64,000 nt of DNA from Clostridia bacterium (GTDB lineage Bacteria > Bacillota > Clostridia > UMGS1810): positions 1 to 64,000 of the forward strand of contig JAFVUE010000004.1 in the NCBI GenBank assembly GCA_017502845.1. The letters are read 5' to 3'. Position numbers and translations under genes: made by a program. Positions 6,971 through 15,651 of this stretch are shown here, piece after piece (position 1 is the stretch's first letter; every line of letters starts with the position of its first letter). The notes below the pieces were generated by a model that was not told the DNA's origin, made no database searches, and worked only from the letters and a program-made list of their open reading frames with translations.

Positions 6971-7808
6971 TTGCTACATCTTCAAACGTAGTGAATGTAT
7001 ATTCCTGTTTTTTGAGTTTCTTTATGATGAGTTCTATCTTCCGGGGGTAGGAGTTTACACCTGCCCGTAAGTAGTACCAATCCATGAATTTCAGCTTCTT
7101 TATAAACGGTCTTTTCTCTCTTGAAAGTTCAAAGGGATGTGTGTAGAAAACATAACTGTCGCTCTTTTTGAAACGTTTGTGCAGGAGAGATTTGATAAAC
7201 GACCAGTTAGCCATTCTGATATAGCCACCGCCTGAGACGGGAAAATTCTTTCCGAACACTTTTTGTGTGGAGATGCCAAATTCATAGAAGTTGTCTTTCT
7301 TGTAGATTTCACTTGCAATCTTCTCAAATCCGTCCATATTCATATACGAATTATGACGAGCAGAGAATTCCATTCTACTTGCATCGTATCTGAACCCCAG
7401 ATTTTCAAGAATTGCAAGTTTCTCTCTGTCTATACTGAAACATGGCGCTCTGTAGCCAACAACGGGAATGCCGAATGTGTCCTCAAGATCCTGTTTCGCC
7501 TGGGCAATCTGCATTTCAAACGCTTCATTGTCCATCATCTTCGGCGGAACGTGGCGTTTGCCGTGCAATGCGATTTTATGGCCGTTTTTGATATAACCTT
7601 TGAGTTTTTCCTTAATCTCATTTGCCGTTTCACTCAGGACGAACAATGTGGCTTTGATGCCGTGTTTATCCAAAATATCAATGTAACGGTCAAGACCGTC
7701 CATCATGGTCTGGCTTACGGGCTGCTTCGTGTTGTAAACACATTCCGTATCTGCCAGGCGTTCCACATCAATTGTGAAGAAGGCATACTTGTTTTTCTGT
7801 CTTTTCAT
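6966..7808 (-). CDS. NodB-type polysaccharide deacetylase
   Basis: This 280-residue protein starts with the NodB signature YAFFTIDVER, carrying the first catalytic Asp, followed by IALHGKRHVPP, which corresponds to the metal-binding H-x3-H block, and GYRAPCFS (the catalytic RAPxF loop). Members remove N- or O-acetyl groups from sugars in a metal-dependent reaction. There is no signal peptide, so a cytoplasmic nucleotide-sugar or lipid-linked substrate is more likely than the cell wall. The start codon lies 40 bases inside the 3' end of the hydrolase gene, so the two are co-transcribed. It fits an island that builds or trims a lipid or glycolipid; the substrate is not known. Confidence 0.8.
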   Translation of the reverse strand: MKRQKNKYAFFTIDVERLADTECVYNTKQPVSQTMMDGLDRYIDILDKHGIKATLFVLSETANEIKEKLKGYIKNGHKIALHGKRHVPPKMMDNEAFEMQIAQAKQDLEDTFGIPVVGYRAPCFSIDREKLAILENLGFRYDASRMEFSARHNSYMNMDGFEKIASEIYKKDNFYEFGISTQKVFGKNFPVSGGGYIRMANWSFIKSLLHKRFKKSDSYVFYTHPFELSREKRPFIKKLKFMDWYYLRAGVNSYPRKIELIIKKLKKQEYTFTTFEDVAK

Positions 7809-8760
7809 AGGCGTTAATAAATTCCTTTATCTCGGCATCGTATTTTTCGGTATTGTTGATTCTTAAGTGTGAATGGCTGCCCTTGTCAAACCAGACAAGT
7901 TTTTTGTCCGCCGAAGCACATGCGTCAAAGAGTTTCTGGCTCTTTGGCGGAAGTGAGAAGATGTCTTTCTTTCCAAAGAGGAAAAGGATTGGACAGCGGA
8001 TATTCTTAACGGCCTTGATAGGCGATTTCGCCATTACGTTTGTTCCGGCGTTTCGCCAGATATGGTACATAACCAGATCCAGAACGGGGAATACAGGTTT
8101 TTTCTTTTCGATTATGTGCTGCTTGAAGGATTCACGGAAATTTGTGAAACACCCCTCCAAAACAATTCCTTCAATGCCTTTGGGGCAATCTTCCGACGAT
8201 GCCGCCAGAAGCGCCGCGGCACTGCCCACGCAGATTCCGTGGAGCCAGAATCTGTTTATGCCGAATTCCTCTTTTATAAATTTAATCCACGCCTTTAAGT
8301 CTTCGGCTTCGCAACGGCCGATTGTTGAATATTTACCATCACTTTTACCGTGGCATCTGCTATCGATTACCAGGACATTATAACCTGCCTCCTGATATGG
8401 CTTTGCAAAATAGTAAGAATACTGAAGGCACTCGCATCTTCCGGGGAGAATAACAACACAGGTGTCGCCGCCAAAGTCGAAGTATTCACCGAAAAGAGAT
8501 AAGCCGTCGTTTCTGATAGACACCTCGGTCATGGCAGATTTATTCTCTCTGCCCCAGGTGTTGCCATCGTCCCACATCTGCACCTGTTCTGCATTTTCAG
8601 GAGCGGAGCAGGTTCGTCCCCATTTGTCATCAGAAGATTTTACAAGATATTCGTTGTAGACATTTTTTGATATCGGGTATGTGATAAAAAGCATTACCGC
8701 AAAGCCCGATATTGCAAGAAACACAACTAATGCAAGTATAATTAAAATCAAAGAAGGCAT
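7768..8760 (-). CDS. Membrane-anchored alpha/beta hydrolase with Cys nucleophile
   Basis: The start at ATG 8760 follows CCAAGGAG and gives a 330-residue protein with one N-terminal transmembrane segment (about 5-28) and an alpha/beta hydrolase domain. The nucleophile elbow, usually GxSxG, reads GICVG (175-179), placing Cys177 where Ser is expected. The oxyanion region VILPGRCE, a later FGKKD (acid) and GSHSH (His) complete the triad. Cys elbows are known in dienelactone hydrolases and in some thioesterase-like proteins. The enzyme would act at the membrane surface on esters, thioesters or lipids. It is transcribed with the deacetylase downstream and divergently from the FakB gene. Confidence 0.8.
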   Translation of the reverse strand: MPSLILIILALVVFLAISGFAVMLFITYPISKNVYNEYLVKSSDDKWGRTCSAPENAEQVQMWDDGNTWGRENKSAMTEVSIRNDGLSLFGEYFDFGGDTCVVILPGRCECLQYSYYFAKPYQEAGYNVLVIDSRCHGKSDGKYSTIGRCEAEDLKAWIKFIKEEFGINRFWLHGICVGSAAALLAASSEDCPKGIEGIVLEGCFTNFRESFKQHIIEKKKPVFPVLDLVMYHIWRNAGTNVMAKSPIKAVKNIRCPILFLFGKKDIFSLPPKSQKLFDACASADKKLVWFDKGSHSHLRINNTEKYDAEIKEFINAYEKTEKQVCLLHN

Positions 8761-8875
8761 ATATTTATCTCCTTGGAATAAGTTTGGTTTTGCCGGGAGT
8801 TTTCCGAAGGAAAAATCCATATATGTCAAGTATACCACAAATAATTTGATTTTGCATCACTTTTTTAATTTTTTG

Positions 8876-8904
8876 TTGAATTTTGTCATATATTATGATA
8901 TACT
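8876..8904 (+). promoter_or_regulatory. Promoter of the fakB-fakB-fakA-plsX operon
   Basis: TTGAAT (8876-8881), a 17-base spacer and TATACT (8899-8904) lie 39 bases before the first fakB start, which has AAAGGAGGGG as a very strong ribosome site. Confidence 0.7.
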
Positions 8905-8942
8905 GTGAGCATAGTTTATACTTGTAAAAAGGAGGGGTTGCG

Positions 8943-9878
8943 ATGAATGATTTTGTTATCATACCAGATACGTCCTGCGACCTTACAAAAGATCTGCGAA
9001 AGAGATTTAATATAGAACACGTTGTGCGTGGTGTGGTGTATCCTCCCGACGGTTCACAGATTTATGCCGACCTTGACTGGGAGGTAATGAGCCCTGAAGA
9101 GTACTACGCATCAATGCGTGGCAGAAATATTCTCTACAAAACTGCTACTCCCCCTGTTGGCGAGATCACAGAGGTTTTCGAAACGGCTCTCAAAGAGGGG
9201 AAAGATATTTTAGCAGTAACACTTTCTACCGGAATATCCGGAACATTTAACGTGGTTAAGGGCGTTGCTGACCAGCTTATGGAGCAGTACCCTGAAAGAA
9301 AGATTGTATGCATAGATTCGTTGAGATATGCATCGGCAGAAGGATTGCTCACAATACTCGGTTGTCTTAAGAGGGAAGAAGGCGCCACTTTGGATGAAAC
9401 AGCAGAGTACCTTAACACAATAAAGCACTCCATTCATCAGAGCGGATGTCTTGACGACCTGTTCTTCTGTGTGAAGACAGGTAGAGTAACAAGTGTCAAG
9501 GCGTTCTTCGGCACACTTGTCGGTGTGAACACATTGGCAGATTTTTCAAGCGACGGCGTCCCGAAAGTTATCGGTAAAACCAAGGGCAAACGTGCTGCTA
9601 TTGATGCCATAATACGATATATGAAAGAAACCATTGTAAATCCTGAAAAACAGATTATCTTCGTCGCACACTCCGTAAGGGAAGAAAGTGCGAAGATTCT
9701 CGCAGAGAAAATCCGGGAAACCTTTAATCCCAAAGAGATTATTATTAACCCTGTTGGTATTTCCTGCGGTTCATCAATAGGCCCCGGAATGTGCGCTGCG
9801 TTTTATATAGGCGACCCCATCTCCGAGGATGGATCGAAAGAGGAAACCATCATGGATAAAGTATTAAAGAGCAAATAA
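8943..9878 (+). CDS. fakB: DegV-family fatty-acid-binding protein (FakB type)
   Basis: This 311-residue DegV protein binds a fatty acid and presents its carboxylate to the kinase FakA. Visible marks: the N-terminal IIPDTSCDL strand-loop, TATPPVGE, LSTGISGTFN (a head-group-binding Thr/Ser region) and KTGRVTS. Length is slightly above the usual 280-290 residues. It is the first of two FakB paralogues upstream of a FakA-like protein and PlsX, which supports the assignment beyond generic DegV. The two paralogues probably prefer different chain types, as known FakB1/FakB2 pairs do; which one does what cannot be read from sequence. Confidence 0.85.
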   Translation: MNDFVIIPDTSCDLTKDLRKRFNIEHVVRGVVYPPDGSQIYADLDWEVMSPEEYYASMRGRNILYKTATPPVGEITEVFETALKEGKDILAVTLSTGISGTFNVVKGVADQLMEQYPERKIVCIDSLRYASAEGLLTILGCLKREEGATLDETAEYLNTIKHSIHQSGCLDDLFFCVKTGRVTSVKAFFGTLVGVNTLADFSSDGVPKVIGKTKGKRAAIDAIIRYMKETIVNPEKQIIFVAHSVREESAKILAEKIRETFNPKEIIINPVGISCGSSIGPGMCAAFYIGDPISEDGSKEETIMDKVLKSK

Positions 9879-9894
9879 TACGGGGGATGATGAA

Positions 9895-10785
9895 ATGAAT
9901 GAGTTTGTAATTATGGCAGATTCCACAGCGGATCTTGAGAAAAAATTGCGTGATCAGTATGAGATCGATTACGTGCGAATGAATTATGTCATTGACGGTG
10001 TTGAATACGACGCGTCTCTCGACTGGGAGAATCACGGTTCAACGGAGTTTTATAATATAATGAGAAACGGAACAAGAGTTTTTACAACCCAGGTTCCGAG
10101 AGATGAATATGTAAATAAATTCAGCGCTCATCTTGAGGCGGGTAAGGACGTGCTTTACATCGCGTGTTCCTCTGCGCTTTCCGGTTCTGTTAATCAGGCG
10201 AAAATCATTGCTGAAGAATTAAAAGAGAAATATCCTGACCGCAGGGTTATCTGCATTGATTCTCTCTGCAGTTCGCTTGGCCAGGGATATATGCTTATCC
10301 GTGCCGCAGAACTCAAGAAAGAGGGCAAGTCCTTAGAAGACGTTGCGCAGTATATAGAAGACAACAAACTCAAGGTAAACCAGTTCGGTACAGTTGAGAA
10401 TTTAACGTACCTGAAACGTGCGGGACGAGTTGCTGCATCCAGCGCGTTCTTCGGCAATATGTTCGGCATCAAGCCCATTATCATTTCAGACAAGCAGGGA
10501 CAGAACTTTGCAATCGAGAAAGTAAAGGGTATCGCAAATGCGAGGGAAAAGATTGCCGAGCACATATCAAATATTGTTGAGGATGAGGGCTGTCTCTATA
10601 TTTCCCATGCGGATTGCATTGAAGAGGCAGAAAAATTCCGTGATGCGATTTTGGCAGTTGTGCCTTTCAAAAATGTTATTATCGGAACAATCGGACCTAT
10701 CGTTGGTTCATGTGTAGGCCCCGGCACAGTTATCACATTCTGCTTTGGTAAAGAAGTAACAGTAAGCGGAGAAGAGAATAAATAA
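9895..10785 (+). CDS. fakB: DegV-family fatty-acid-binding protein (second FakB)
   Basis: This 296-residue paralogue of the preceding gene, 16 bases downstream, opens with VIMADSTADLEK and carries VFTTQVPRDEY, CSSALSGSVNQ and KRAGRVAASSAF. These match the ligand-binding blocks of DegV proteins, but with Ser and Ala in places where the first copy has Thr, which suggests a different lipid preference. It should hand a bound fatty acid to FakA for phosphorylation at the cytoplasmic face. The gene order fakB-fakB-fakA-plsX gives strong functional context. Confidence 0.85.
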   Translation: MNEFVIMADSTADLEKKLRDQYEIDYVRMNYVIDGVEYDASLDWENHGSTEFYNIMRNGTRVFTTQVPRDEYVNKFSAHLEAGKDVLYIACSSALSGSVNQAKIIAEELKEKYPDRRVICIDSLCSSLGQGYMLIRAAELKKEGKSLEDVAQYIEDNKLKVNQFGTVENLTYLKRAGRVAASSAFFGNMFGIKPIIISDKQGQNFAIEKVKGIANAREKIAEHISNIVEDEGCLYISHADCIEEAEKFRDAILAVVPFKNVIIGTIGPIVGSCVGPGTVITFCFGKEVTVSGEENK

Positions 10786-10803
10786 GCGGAGAGAAGAAGT
10801 AAG

Positions 10804-12441
10804 ATGAGTACAAACCATATTGATGCAAATATTCTTTACAATATGCTTGTCAACGGCTACAGAAATTTAATGCTGATGGAACAGCAGGTAAACGACCTGA
10901 ACGTTTTTCCGGTTCCTGACGGCGACACGGGAACGAATATGGTCAAAACCCTTGCGGGAGGAGTGGCCATCAATGTTGATGACTACAGCGACGTTTCATC
11001 TATGATGGCGGCTTTTTCAAAATCCGTTCTTCTGGCAGCGCGTGGTAATTCAGGTGTTATCCTCTCCCAGTATATCCGCGGTTGGGCAAATGCTGTATCG
11101 GGTAAGAGCGAACTTGAAATCCCTGATATTAAAGATATGTTCCGACAGGGCGTAAAGTCTGCTTACGGCTCTGTGCCCAATCCAGTTGAGGGAACTATGC
11201 TCACAGTTATCCGTGAGCCAAGCGAAGCATTGGACAAAGCAGAGAATTTTGAGGATATTAAGGCCCTTTTTGCTTTCGTTATCGAAAATATGAAAGTTAC
11301 CCTGCAGAACACTCCCGAACTCCTTCCCGTTTTGAAAGAGGCGGGTGTTGTAGACTGCGGCGGTATGGGAATTATATATTTCACAGAGGGAATATGGGCT
11401 TATCTTAATGGCGAGATAATCAAAGCAGACAGCGAAAGAGAAAGCACCATCGTGTTAAGTCCAGCCAGGGCATTCGGCCCCGATAGTGTTCTGGAATACG
11501 GCTACTGCACAGAATTCGTACTCCAACTCATGAACGCAAAAACAAATATCTCCACCTTTTCAATCGGAAATGTTATCTCGTATCTCGAAACTGTGGGCGA
11601 TTCTATTGTTGCAGTTCAGGATGATGATATAGTTAAAGTCCACGTGCACACATTCACGCCCGAGAAAGTTCTCGGATTTGCCAGAAACTACGGAGAATTC
11701 ATATCCGTGAAGATAGAGAACATGTCTGTTCAGCACAATGAGATTTCAGGCGGACAGGCACGTGAATCCAGGAAAATCAAGTATGCCGTTATTGCCGTTG
11801 CAAACGGAGAAGGCGTTAAGGATTATTTTGTGGAAATTGGCGCAACCCGTGTGATTGAAGGCGGACAGACACAGAATCCATCAACACAGGATTTCTTAAA
11901 TGCGTTTAATTCCGTAAATGCAGAGCACATTGTTGTTCTGCCGAATAATTCAAATATATATGCTACCGCTATACAGGCGGCGGATATGTATGAGGGCTCC
12001 GACGTTCACGTTCTGAAAACAAAATCTATTGCCGAGGGGTATTCTGCTCTTTCCATGATGAATACATGGTCGGAGGATATTGATTCCTTCATAGGAGATA
12101 TGACATTTAGTCTTGGTAATGTTACATCCGCTGAAGTAACAAAGGCGGTGCGCGATGCAACCGTCGGAGGTGTGGATGTTAAAGAAGGAATGTATATGGG
12201 TATTGCCGACGGAAAAATCCTGTATTCTTCCGACGACAGTTTTGATACTGCCCTTGGTATGATAAAGAATATTCCGGATATTGATGATAAAGCCGTTATC
12301 ACTGTCTTTTACGGCGAATCCGTCAGCGAAGAAACAGCCAATAAACTCATATCGGAAATCACGGACGCATTCCCTGAAATAGAATGTGGTGCTATCTCCG
12401 GCAAACAGAAACTTTATGATTATTATATAGCAGTTGAATAA
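10804..12441 (+). CDS. fakA: Fatty acid kinase catalytic subunit (DhaL/DAK2 type)
   Basis: This 545-residue protein has an N-terminal DhaL nucleotide-binding domain with NVFPVPDGDTGTNM (the Asp residues bind Mg-ATP), AARGNSGVILSQ, and GTMLTVIREPSEA. A middle domain contains YGYCTEFVL and IVKVHVHTFTPEKVL, and a C-terminal DegV-like domain carries NGEGVKDYF and LPNNSNIYATAIQA. This three-part layout is that of FakA (YloV), which phosphorylates FakB-bound fatty acids to acyl phosphates. The length fits the family. It starts 18 bases after the second fakB and is followed by plsX, which interconverts acyl-phosphate and acyl-ACP. Confidence 0.92.
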   Translation: MSTNHIDANILYNMLVNGYRNLMLMEQQVNDLNVFPVPDGDTGTNMVKTLAGGVAINVDDYSDVSSMMAAFSKSVLLAARGNSGVILSQYIRGWANAVSGKSELEIPDIKDMFRQGVKSAYGSVPNPVEGTMLTVIREPSEALDKAENFEDIKALFAFVIENMKVTLQNTPELLPVLKEAGVVDCGGMGIIYFTEGIWAYLNGEIIKADSERESTIVLSPARAFGPDSVLEYGYCTEFVLQLMNAKTNISTFSIGNVISYLETVGDSIVAVQDDDIVKVHVHTFTPEKVLGFARNYGEFISVKIENMSVQHNEISGGQARESRKIKYAVIAVANGEGVKDYFVEIGATRVIEGGQTQNPSTQDFLNAFNSVNAEHIVVLPNNSNIYATAIQAADMYEGSDVHVLKTKSIAEGYSALSMMNTWSEDIDSFIGDMTFSLGNVTSAEVTKAVRDATVGGVDVKEGMYMGIADGKILYSSDDSFDTALGMIKNIPDIDDKAVITVFYGESVSEETANKLISEITDAFPEIECGAISGKQKLYDYYIAVE

Positions 12442-12462
12442 TCTGCGAAAAGGATAAAAAGA

Positions 12463-13440
12463 ATGAAAAAAATTATAGTTGATACACTTGGCTCGGATAA
12501 CGGCTGTGTTCCGATTGTTAAAGGCGCACTCCGCGCCATGGAAGAAAATCCTGATATACATCTGGTTTTCACAGGCGTTACTTCCGACATTGAAAAGATT
12601 ATAAAAGAACGTAATGCTGATCCGTCAGGAATCAGCATTATTCATACTGAAGAATTTGTTCCCGACGATGCCCTGCCCACATGTGTTTTCAGGGACGGGG
12701 ACGAAACCTCTATGGTAAAATCGCTGGAGCATCTTAAAAACAGCGACGACTGTCTTGGTATGATATCTGCAGGAAACACAGGTGCACTCCTTGTGGGAAC
12801 TATTTTCCGTCTTGGTCTTGTGCCGGGACTCCGCCAACCTGCACTTGCAACGGCACTCCCCTGCAAAAAAGAGGGTAAGGTTTGCCTTGTGGATTGCGGC
12901 GCCAATACAGACTGCACTTCCGAGGACCTGAAGCGTTACGCTCTTATGGGGAATGCTTTTATCAAAGCGCTTGAAGGGATTGACAATCCCAAAGTAGCGC
13001 TTATGTCCGTTGGGCCCTCTGCGCATAAGGGCAACGCACTTATCAAGGAGGCATATCCCTTAATCGAAGCATTGCCGATTAACTTCATTGGCAATATTGA
13101 GGGAGGAGACCTTGTAAATTCAAAAGCAGACGTTATTGTAACAGATGGGTTTACAGGCAATGTGCTCCTTAAAAACACCGAAGCCGCAGGTATGGCGGCA
13201 ATTTCTGTTGTTGAGTCAATGGGCTCGGATTTGCCCGGTTATAAGGAAATAACAGAAGAACTCCGCAGAATGTTTGCATTCAATGACCGGGGAGGAGCAG
13301 TTTTCCTCGGCGCTTCAAAAACCGTTGTGAAGATGCACGGTTGCGCTACGGAAGACACTGCTTATGCCTGTGTAAACCTTGTTCTCAATCTGGAAAGCCG
13401 CAATTTTTCAAAGAACGTGGCAGAGGCGATCAAAGATTGA
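12463..13440 (+). CDS. plsX: Phosphate acyltransferase PlsX
   Basis: This 325-residue protein interconverts acyl-ACP and acyl phosphate for phosphatidic acid synthesis. It has the PlsX N-terminus VDTLGSDNG (canonical DxMGGD here altered to DTLGSD), the GMISAGNTGALL loop and VTDGFTGNVLLK near the C-terminus. Co-location with FakA/FakB is logical: acyl phosphates from exogenous fatty acids and from ACP meet at PlsX. The usual partner plsY and the acpP/fabH neighbours of a housekeeping plsX are absent. Together with the changed N-terminal motif, that makes a specialised second PlsX possible; I cannot tell whether another copy exists elsewhere. Confidence 0.88.
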   Translation: MKKIIVDTLGSDNGCVPIVKGALRAMEENPDIHLVFTGVTSDIEKIIKERNADPSGISIIHTEEFVPDDALPTCVFRDGDETSMVKSLEHLKNSDDCLGMISAGNTGALLVGTIFRLGLVPGLRQPALATALPCKKEGKVCLVDCGANTDCTSEDLKRYALMGNAFIKALEGIDNPKVALMSVGPSAHKGNALIKEAYPLIEALPINFIGNIEGGDLVNSKADVIVTDGFTGNVLLKNTEAAGMAAISVVESMGSDLPGYKEITEELRRMFAFNDRGGAVFLGASKTVVKMHGCATEDTAYACVNLVLNLESRNFSKNVAEAIKD

Positions 13441-13474
13441 TGTAGGATATCCCGTAACCCTGGTATTCACAAAT

Positions 13475-13510
13475 AAAAAACCCTGTGCAGAATATTCTGC
13501 ACGGGCTTTT
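13475..13510. terminator. Bidirectional terminator between plsX and the GT2 gene
   Basis: CCCTGTGCAG pairs with CTGCACGGG (one bulged base) with an A run before and TTTT after, between convergent genes. Confidence 0.8.
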
Positions 13511-13512
13511 AA

Positions 13513-14547
13513 TTAACTTCTTACGATATCGTTGTATTTTGACACGTGGAGCATCTTATGTACAAGGTATTCTGCAGGGATAAGGGAAGCCACAAAGAAA
13601 TTGAACGAAATAAAGAGCGGTATAAAAGGCATTGTGAATTTGAAGAACGTGATGCCGATGCTGTACCCTATAAATCGCAGTGTTGTGTAAATCGCCGTTC
13701 GCATAAGGTCTCTGTACCTGAAATCCCGGAAGACAACGAATTTGTTTAATATAATATTGAAAACAACTCCCGTAGCACCGATCGTAGGGATTGTGATATG
13801 GGTTTGCTCATAACCGAAAAATATGGAAGCGAATAAAAGCAATTTTTCTATAATGAGCCATGATGCAATTGAAACACGTGCGCTGTAGAAAAGTTGCGCA
13901 TAAATGCGGAGCGTATCTTTCACAGGGCTAAAATGAGAAGATGAATTGTTATCTATGTACAGTGCTTCAATGGGGATAGTCGTAATCTGGATTTTCTGTT
14001 TGTCCGCATGGTAGAGAACGTTCATTTCGTAGTCATATTTGTTTCCGCCTACTTTGACAAGCCACTCGGCATTTTCGGCAGAAAATCCACGGAGCCCCGA
14101 TTGGTTATCCGGGAAATAATGGCCGTTTAATATAGTGTAGATATAACGGGAAAGGTTGTTTCCCACCTTTGAACGGAATGGCATATCATCCCTGAATTCC
14201 CTGACTGTGAGAACGAACTCCGCACCACGTTCAAGTTCATTAAAAACGCGGATAATATCCTCACATTTATGCTGACCGTCGGCGTCTGCGGTAACGAAGT
14301 ATTCACATTCGGGATACTTCTGCATAAGTGTCATCATTCCCGTTTTCAGGGCGCCGCCCTTACCGGAATTACAAACAATGGACACGACTTCTGCTTTGTC
14401 GGAAACGGAGTCAAATATCTCTTTGTACTCCGGACCGCTTCCGTCATCCACGACTATTGCGCCAAAGCCGCTGTCGTGAATCTTGTCAACAATCTGCACA
14501 AGTTCATGATTGGGTTTGTAAGCAGGTATAATTACGATTTTTTTCAT
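13513..14547 (-). CDS. GT2 glycosyltransferase fused to GtrA-like membrane domain
   Basis: This 344-residue protein has an N-terminal GT-A fold glycosyltransferase (about 1-220) with IIPAYKPN, VVDDGSG and the metal-binding TADADGQH, resembling dolichyl-phosphate-mannose-synthase-like enzymes. A C-terminal GtrA-type domain (about 225-335) has four hydrophobic helices. Such fusions load a sugar onto a polyprenyl phosphate and help flip or position it for transfer to surface glycans or lipids. The ATG overlaps the stop of the upstream hydrolase gene by four bases, so both are coupled. The sugar and acceptor are unknown; the neighbourhood suggests glycolipid or cell-envelope decoration. Confidence 0.85.
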   Translation of the reverse strand: MKKIVIIPAYKPNHELVQIVDKIHDSGFGAIVVDDGSGPEYKEIFDSVSDKAEVVSIVCNSGKGGALKTGMMTLMQKYPECEYFVTADADGQHKCEDIIRVFNELERGAEFVLTVREFRDDMPFRSKVGNNLSRYIYTILNGHYFPDNQSGLRGFSAENAEWLVKVGGNKYDYEMNVLYHADKQKIQITTIPIEALYIDNNSSSHFSPVKDTLRIYAQLFYSARVSIASWLIIEKLLLFASIFFGYEQTHITIPTIGATGVVFNIILNKFVVFRDFRYRDLMRTAIYTTLRFIGYSIGITFFKFTMPFIPLFISFNFFVASLIPAEYLVHKMLHVSKYNDIVRS

Positions 14548-15518
14548 TGTAACAAATCCTTATCTTTCATTTTTTGTATATAGAAATCCGATATAATCTT
14601 CACAATATCATAATTCGGCTGATTCTCCTCGTTGTAAAGAATTGTTGTATGTCCGTCAAAACCATCTCTGCCATAGAGCAGAAACTCCGTGTTTGCCGAT
14701 GTTACTTTTTCTTTGTTGGAATAGATGGAATAATCCCCACCAGAAAGTTGCTCGTCGTTTTCTGACTGGATTATGAGGACGGGGATTTCGGTATTGTTTA
14801 TTTCCGCTACGGCGGATTTTTCCGCAACGGTTCTGCCGAAAATGAAGTCCTCATATATGTCGAGGAACGGATAATTTATATATGCGATGCCGCCCACATA
14901 GCTGGTCGTCAGTGCCATAATCGCATCCATTGAGGTGTCCATCCCGTTGACGGATACAGCGGCAGTAATATTGGGGTGGTCGTTCATGGCACAGCAGATT
15001 CCGTAACCACCACGGCTGTAACCCAAAAGGAAAATATCGTCATGACCGAAATTGTCATTGCTTTCTATGAATTTCAGTGTGGCGTCAACATCCACTATAA
15101 TCTGGGGGAATCCCACAGAACTTTTCCCGCCGCTTTCACCGTGGCCGGTGGCATCAAATGCGAAAACGTCAAACCCTTCCTGAAGGAAGGCGTAGATTAA
15201 ACATTCGTATTCGGTCCTTTGCGACCTGAATCCGGGTGCAATGACGATAAGCCCTTTGCCCGGTTCTTCGCCGGTATACAGCCGACTGCTCAAAAAATTT
15301 TCCCCGCACATATATGAGAAAGATGCGCATGTTGCCTCCCGGGGGATTTCCACGGTTGAAAATTCTTCAGTTACGTCGGGGGTATACGGCCGGAACACAA
15401 AATCATACACAAACTTGGTTACAAGAATAGAAACCGCAATATAGATAATAATAGTAACACCGATACCTTTCAGAACTTTCCTGAGTTTTGATTTGTTTAC
15501 AGATATCACTATTATCAC
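14544..15518 (-). CDS. Membrane-anchored alpha/beta hydrolase
   Basis: This 324-residue hydrolase has an N-terminal transmembrane segment (about 16-36) and a Ser elbow GYSRGG. FDATGHGESGG precedes the elbow, and the acid IIQSENDEQL and the His region GFDGHTTIL follow. It is a relative of the Cys-elbow enzyme at 7768-8760 but with the normal serine. It is the first gene of a two-gene unit with the GT2-GtrA fusion. Expected activity is ester or thioester hydrolysis at the membrane. It may be a lipase-like editing enzyme for the island; that is inferred from context only. Confidence 0.8.
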   Translation of the reverse strand: MIIVISVNKSKLRKVLKGIGVTIIIYIAVSILVTKFVYDFVFRPYTPDVTEEFSTVEIPREATCASFSYMCGENFLSSRLYTGEEPGKGLIVIAPGFRSQRTEYECLIYAFLQEGFDVFAFDATGHGESGGKSSVGFPQIIVDVDATLKFIESNDNFGHDDIFLLGYSRGGYGICCAMNDHPNITAAVSVNGMDTSMDAIMALTTSYVGGIAYINYPFLDIYEDFIFGRTVAEKSAVAEINNTEIPVLIIQSENDEQLSGGDYSIYSNKEKVTSANTEFLLYGRDGFDGHTTILYNEENQPNYDIVKIISDFYIQKMKDKDLLQ

Positions 15519-15558
15519 CCCTTATGCAGATATTTATACTTTCAACTTCCGTGTGCTT

Positions 15559-15616
15559 AGCCGAAAGAGAATAACCCGAACCCGCCTCAAACGGCGTGAT
15601 TTCGGTATACTCCGGC
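15559..15616. repeat. AGCCGAAA-type hairpin repeat, copy 1
   Basis: This module of about 58 bases begins AGCCGAAAGAGAATAACCCG, has a central CGCC-N6-GGCG hairpin, and ends in a decayed TCCGGC where other copies have TTTCGGCT. Close copies lie at 40322-40381 and 52627-52685, all in intergenic space. Confidence 0.8.
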
Positions 15617-15651
15617 CAGTCGAAACACTATGACAAGGAGCGAAAAGGCCT

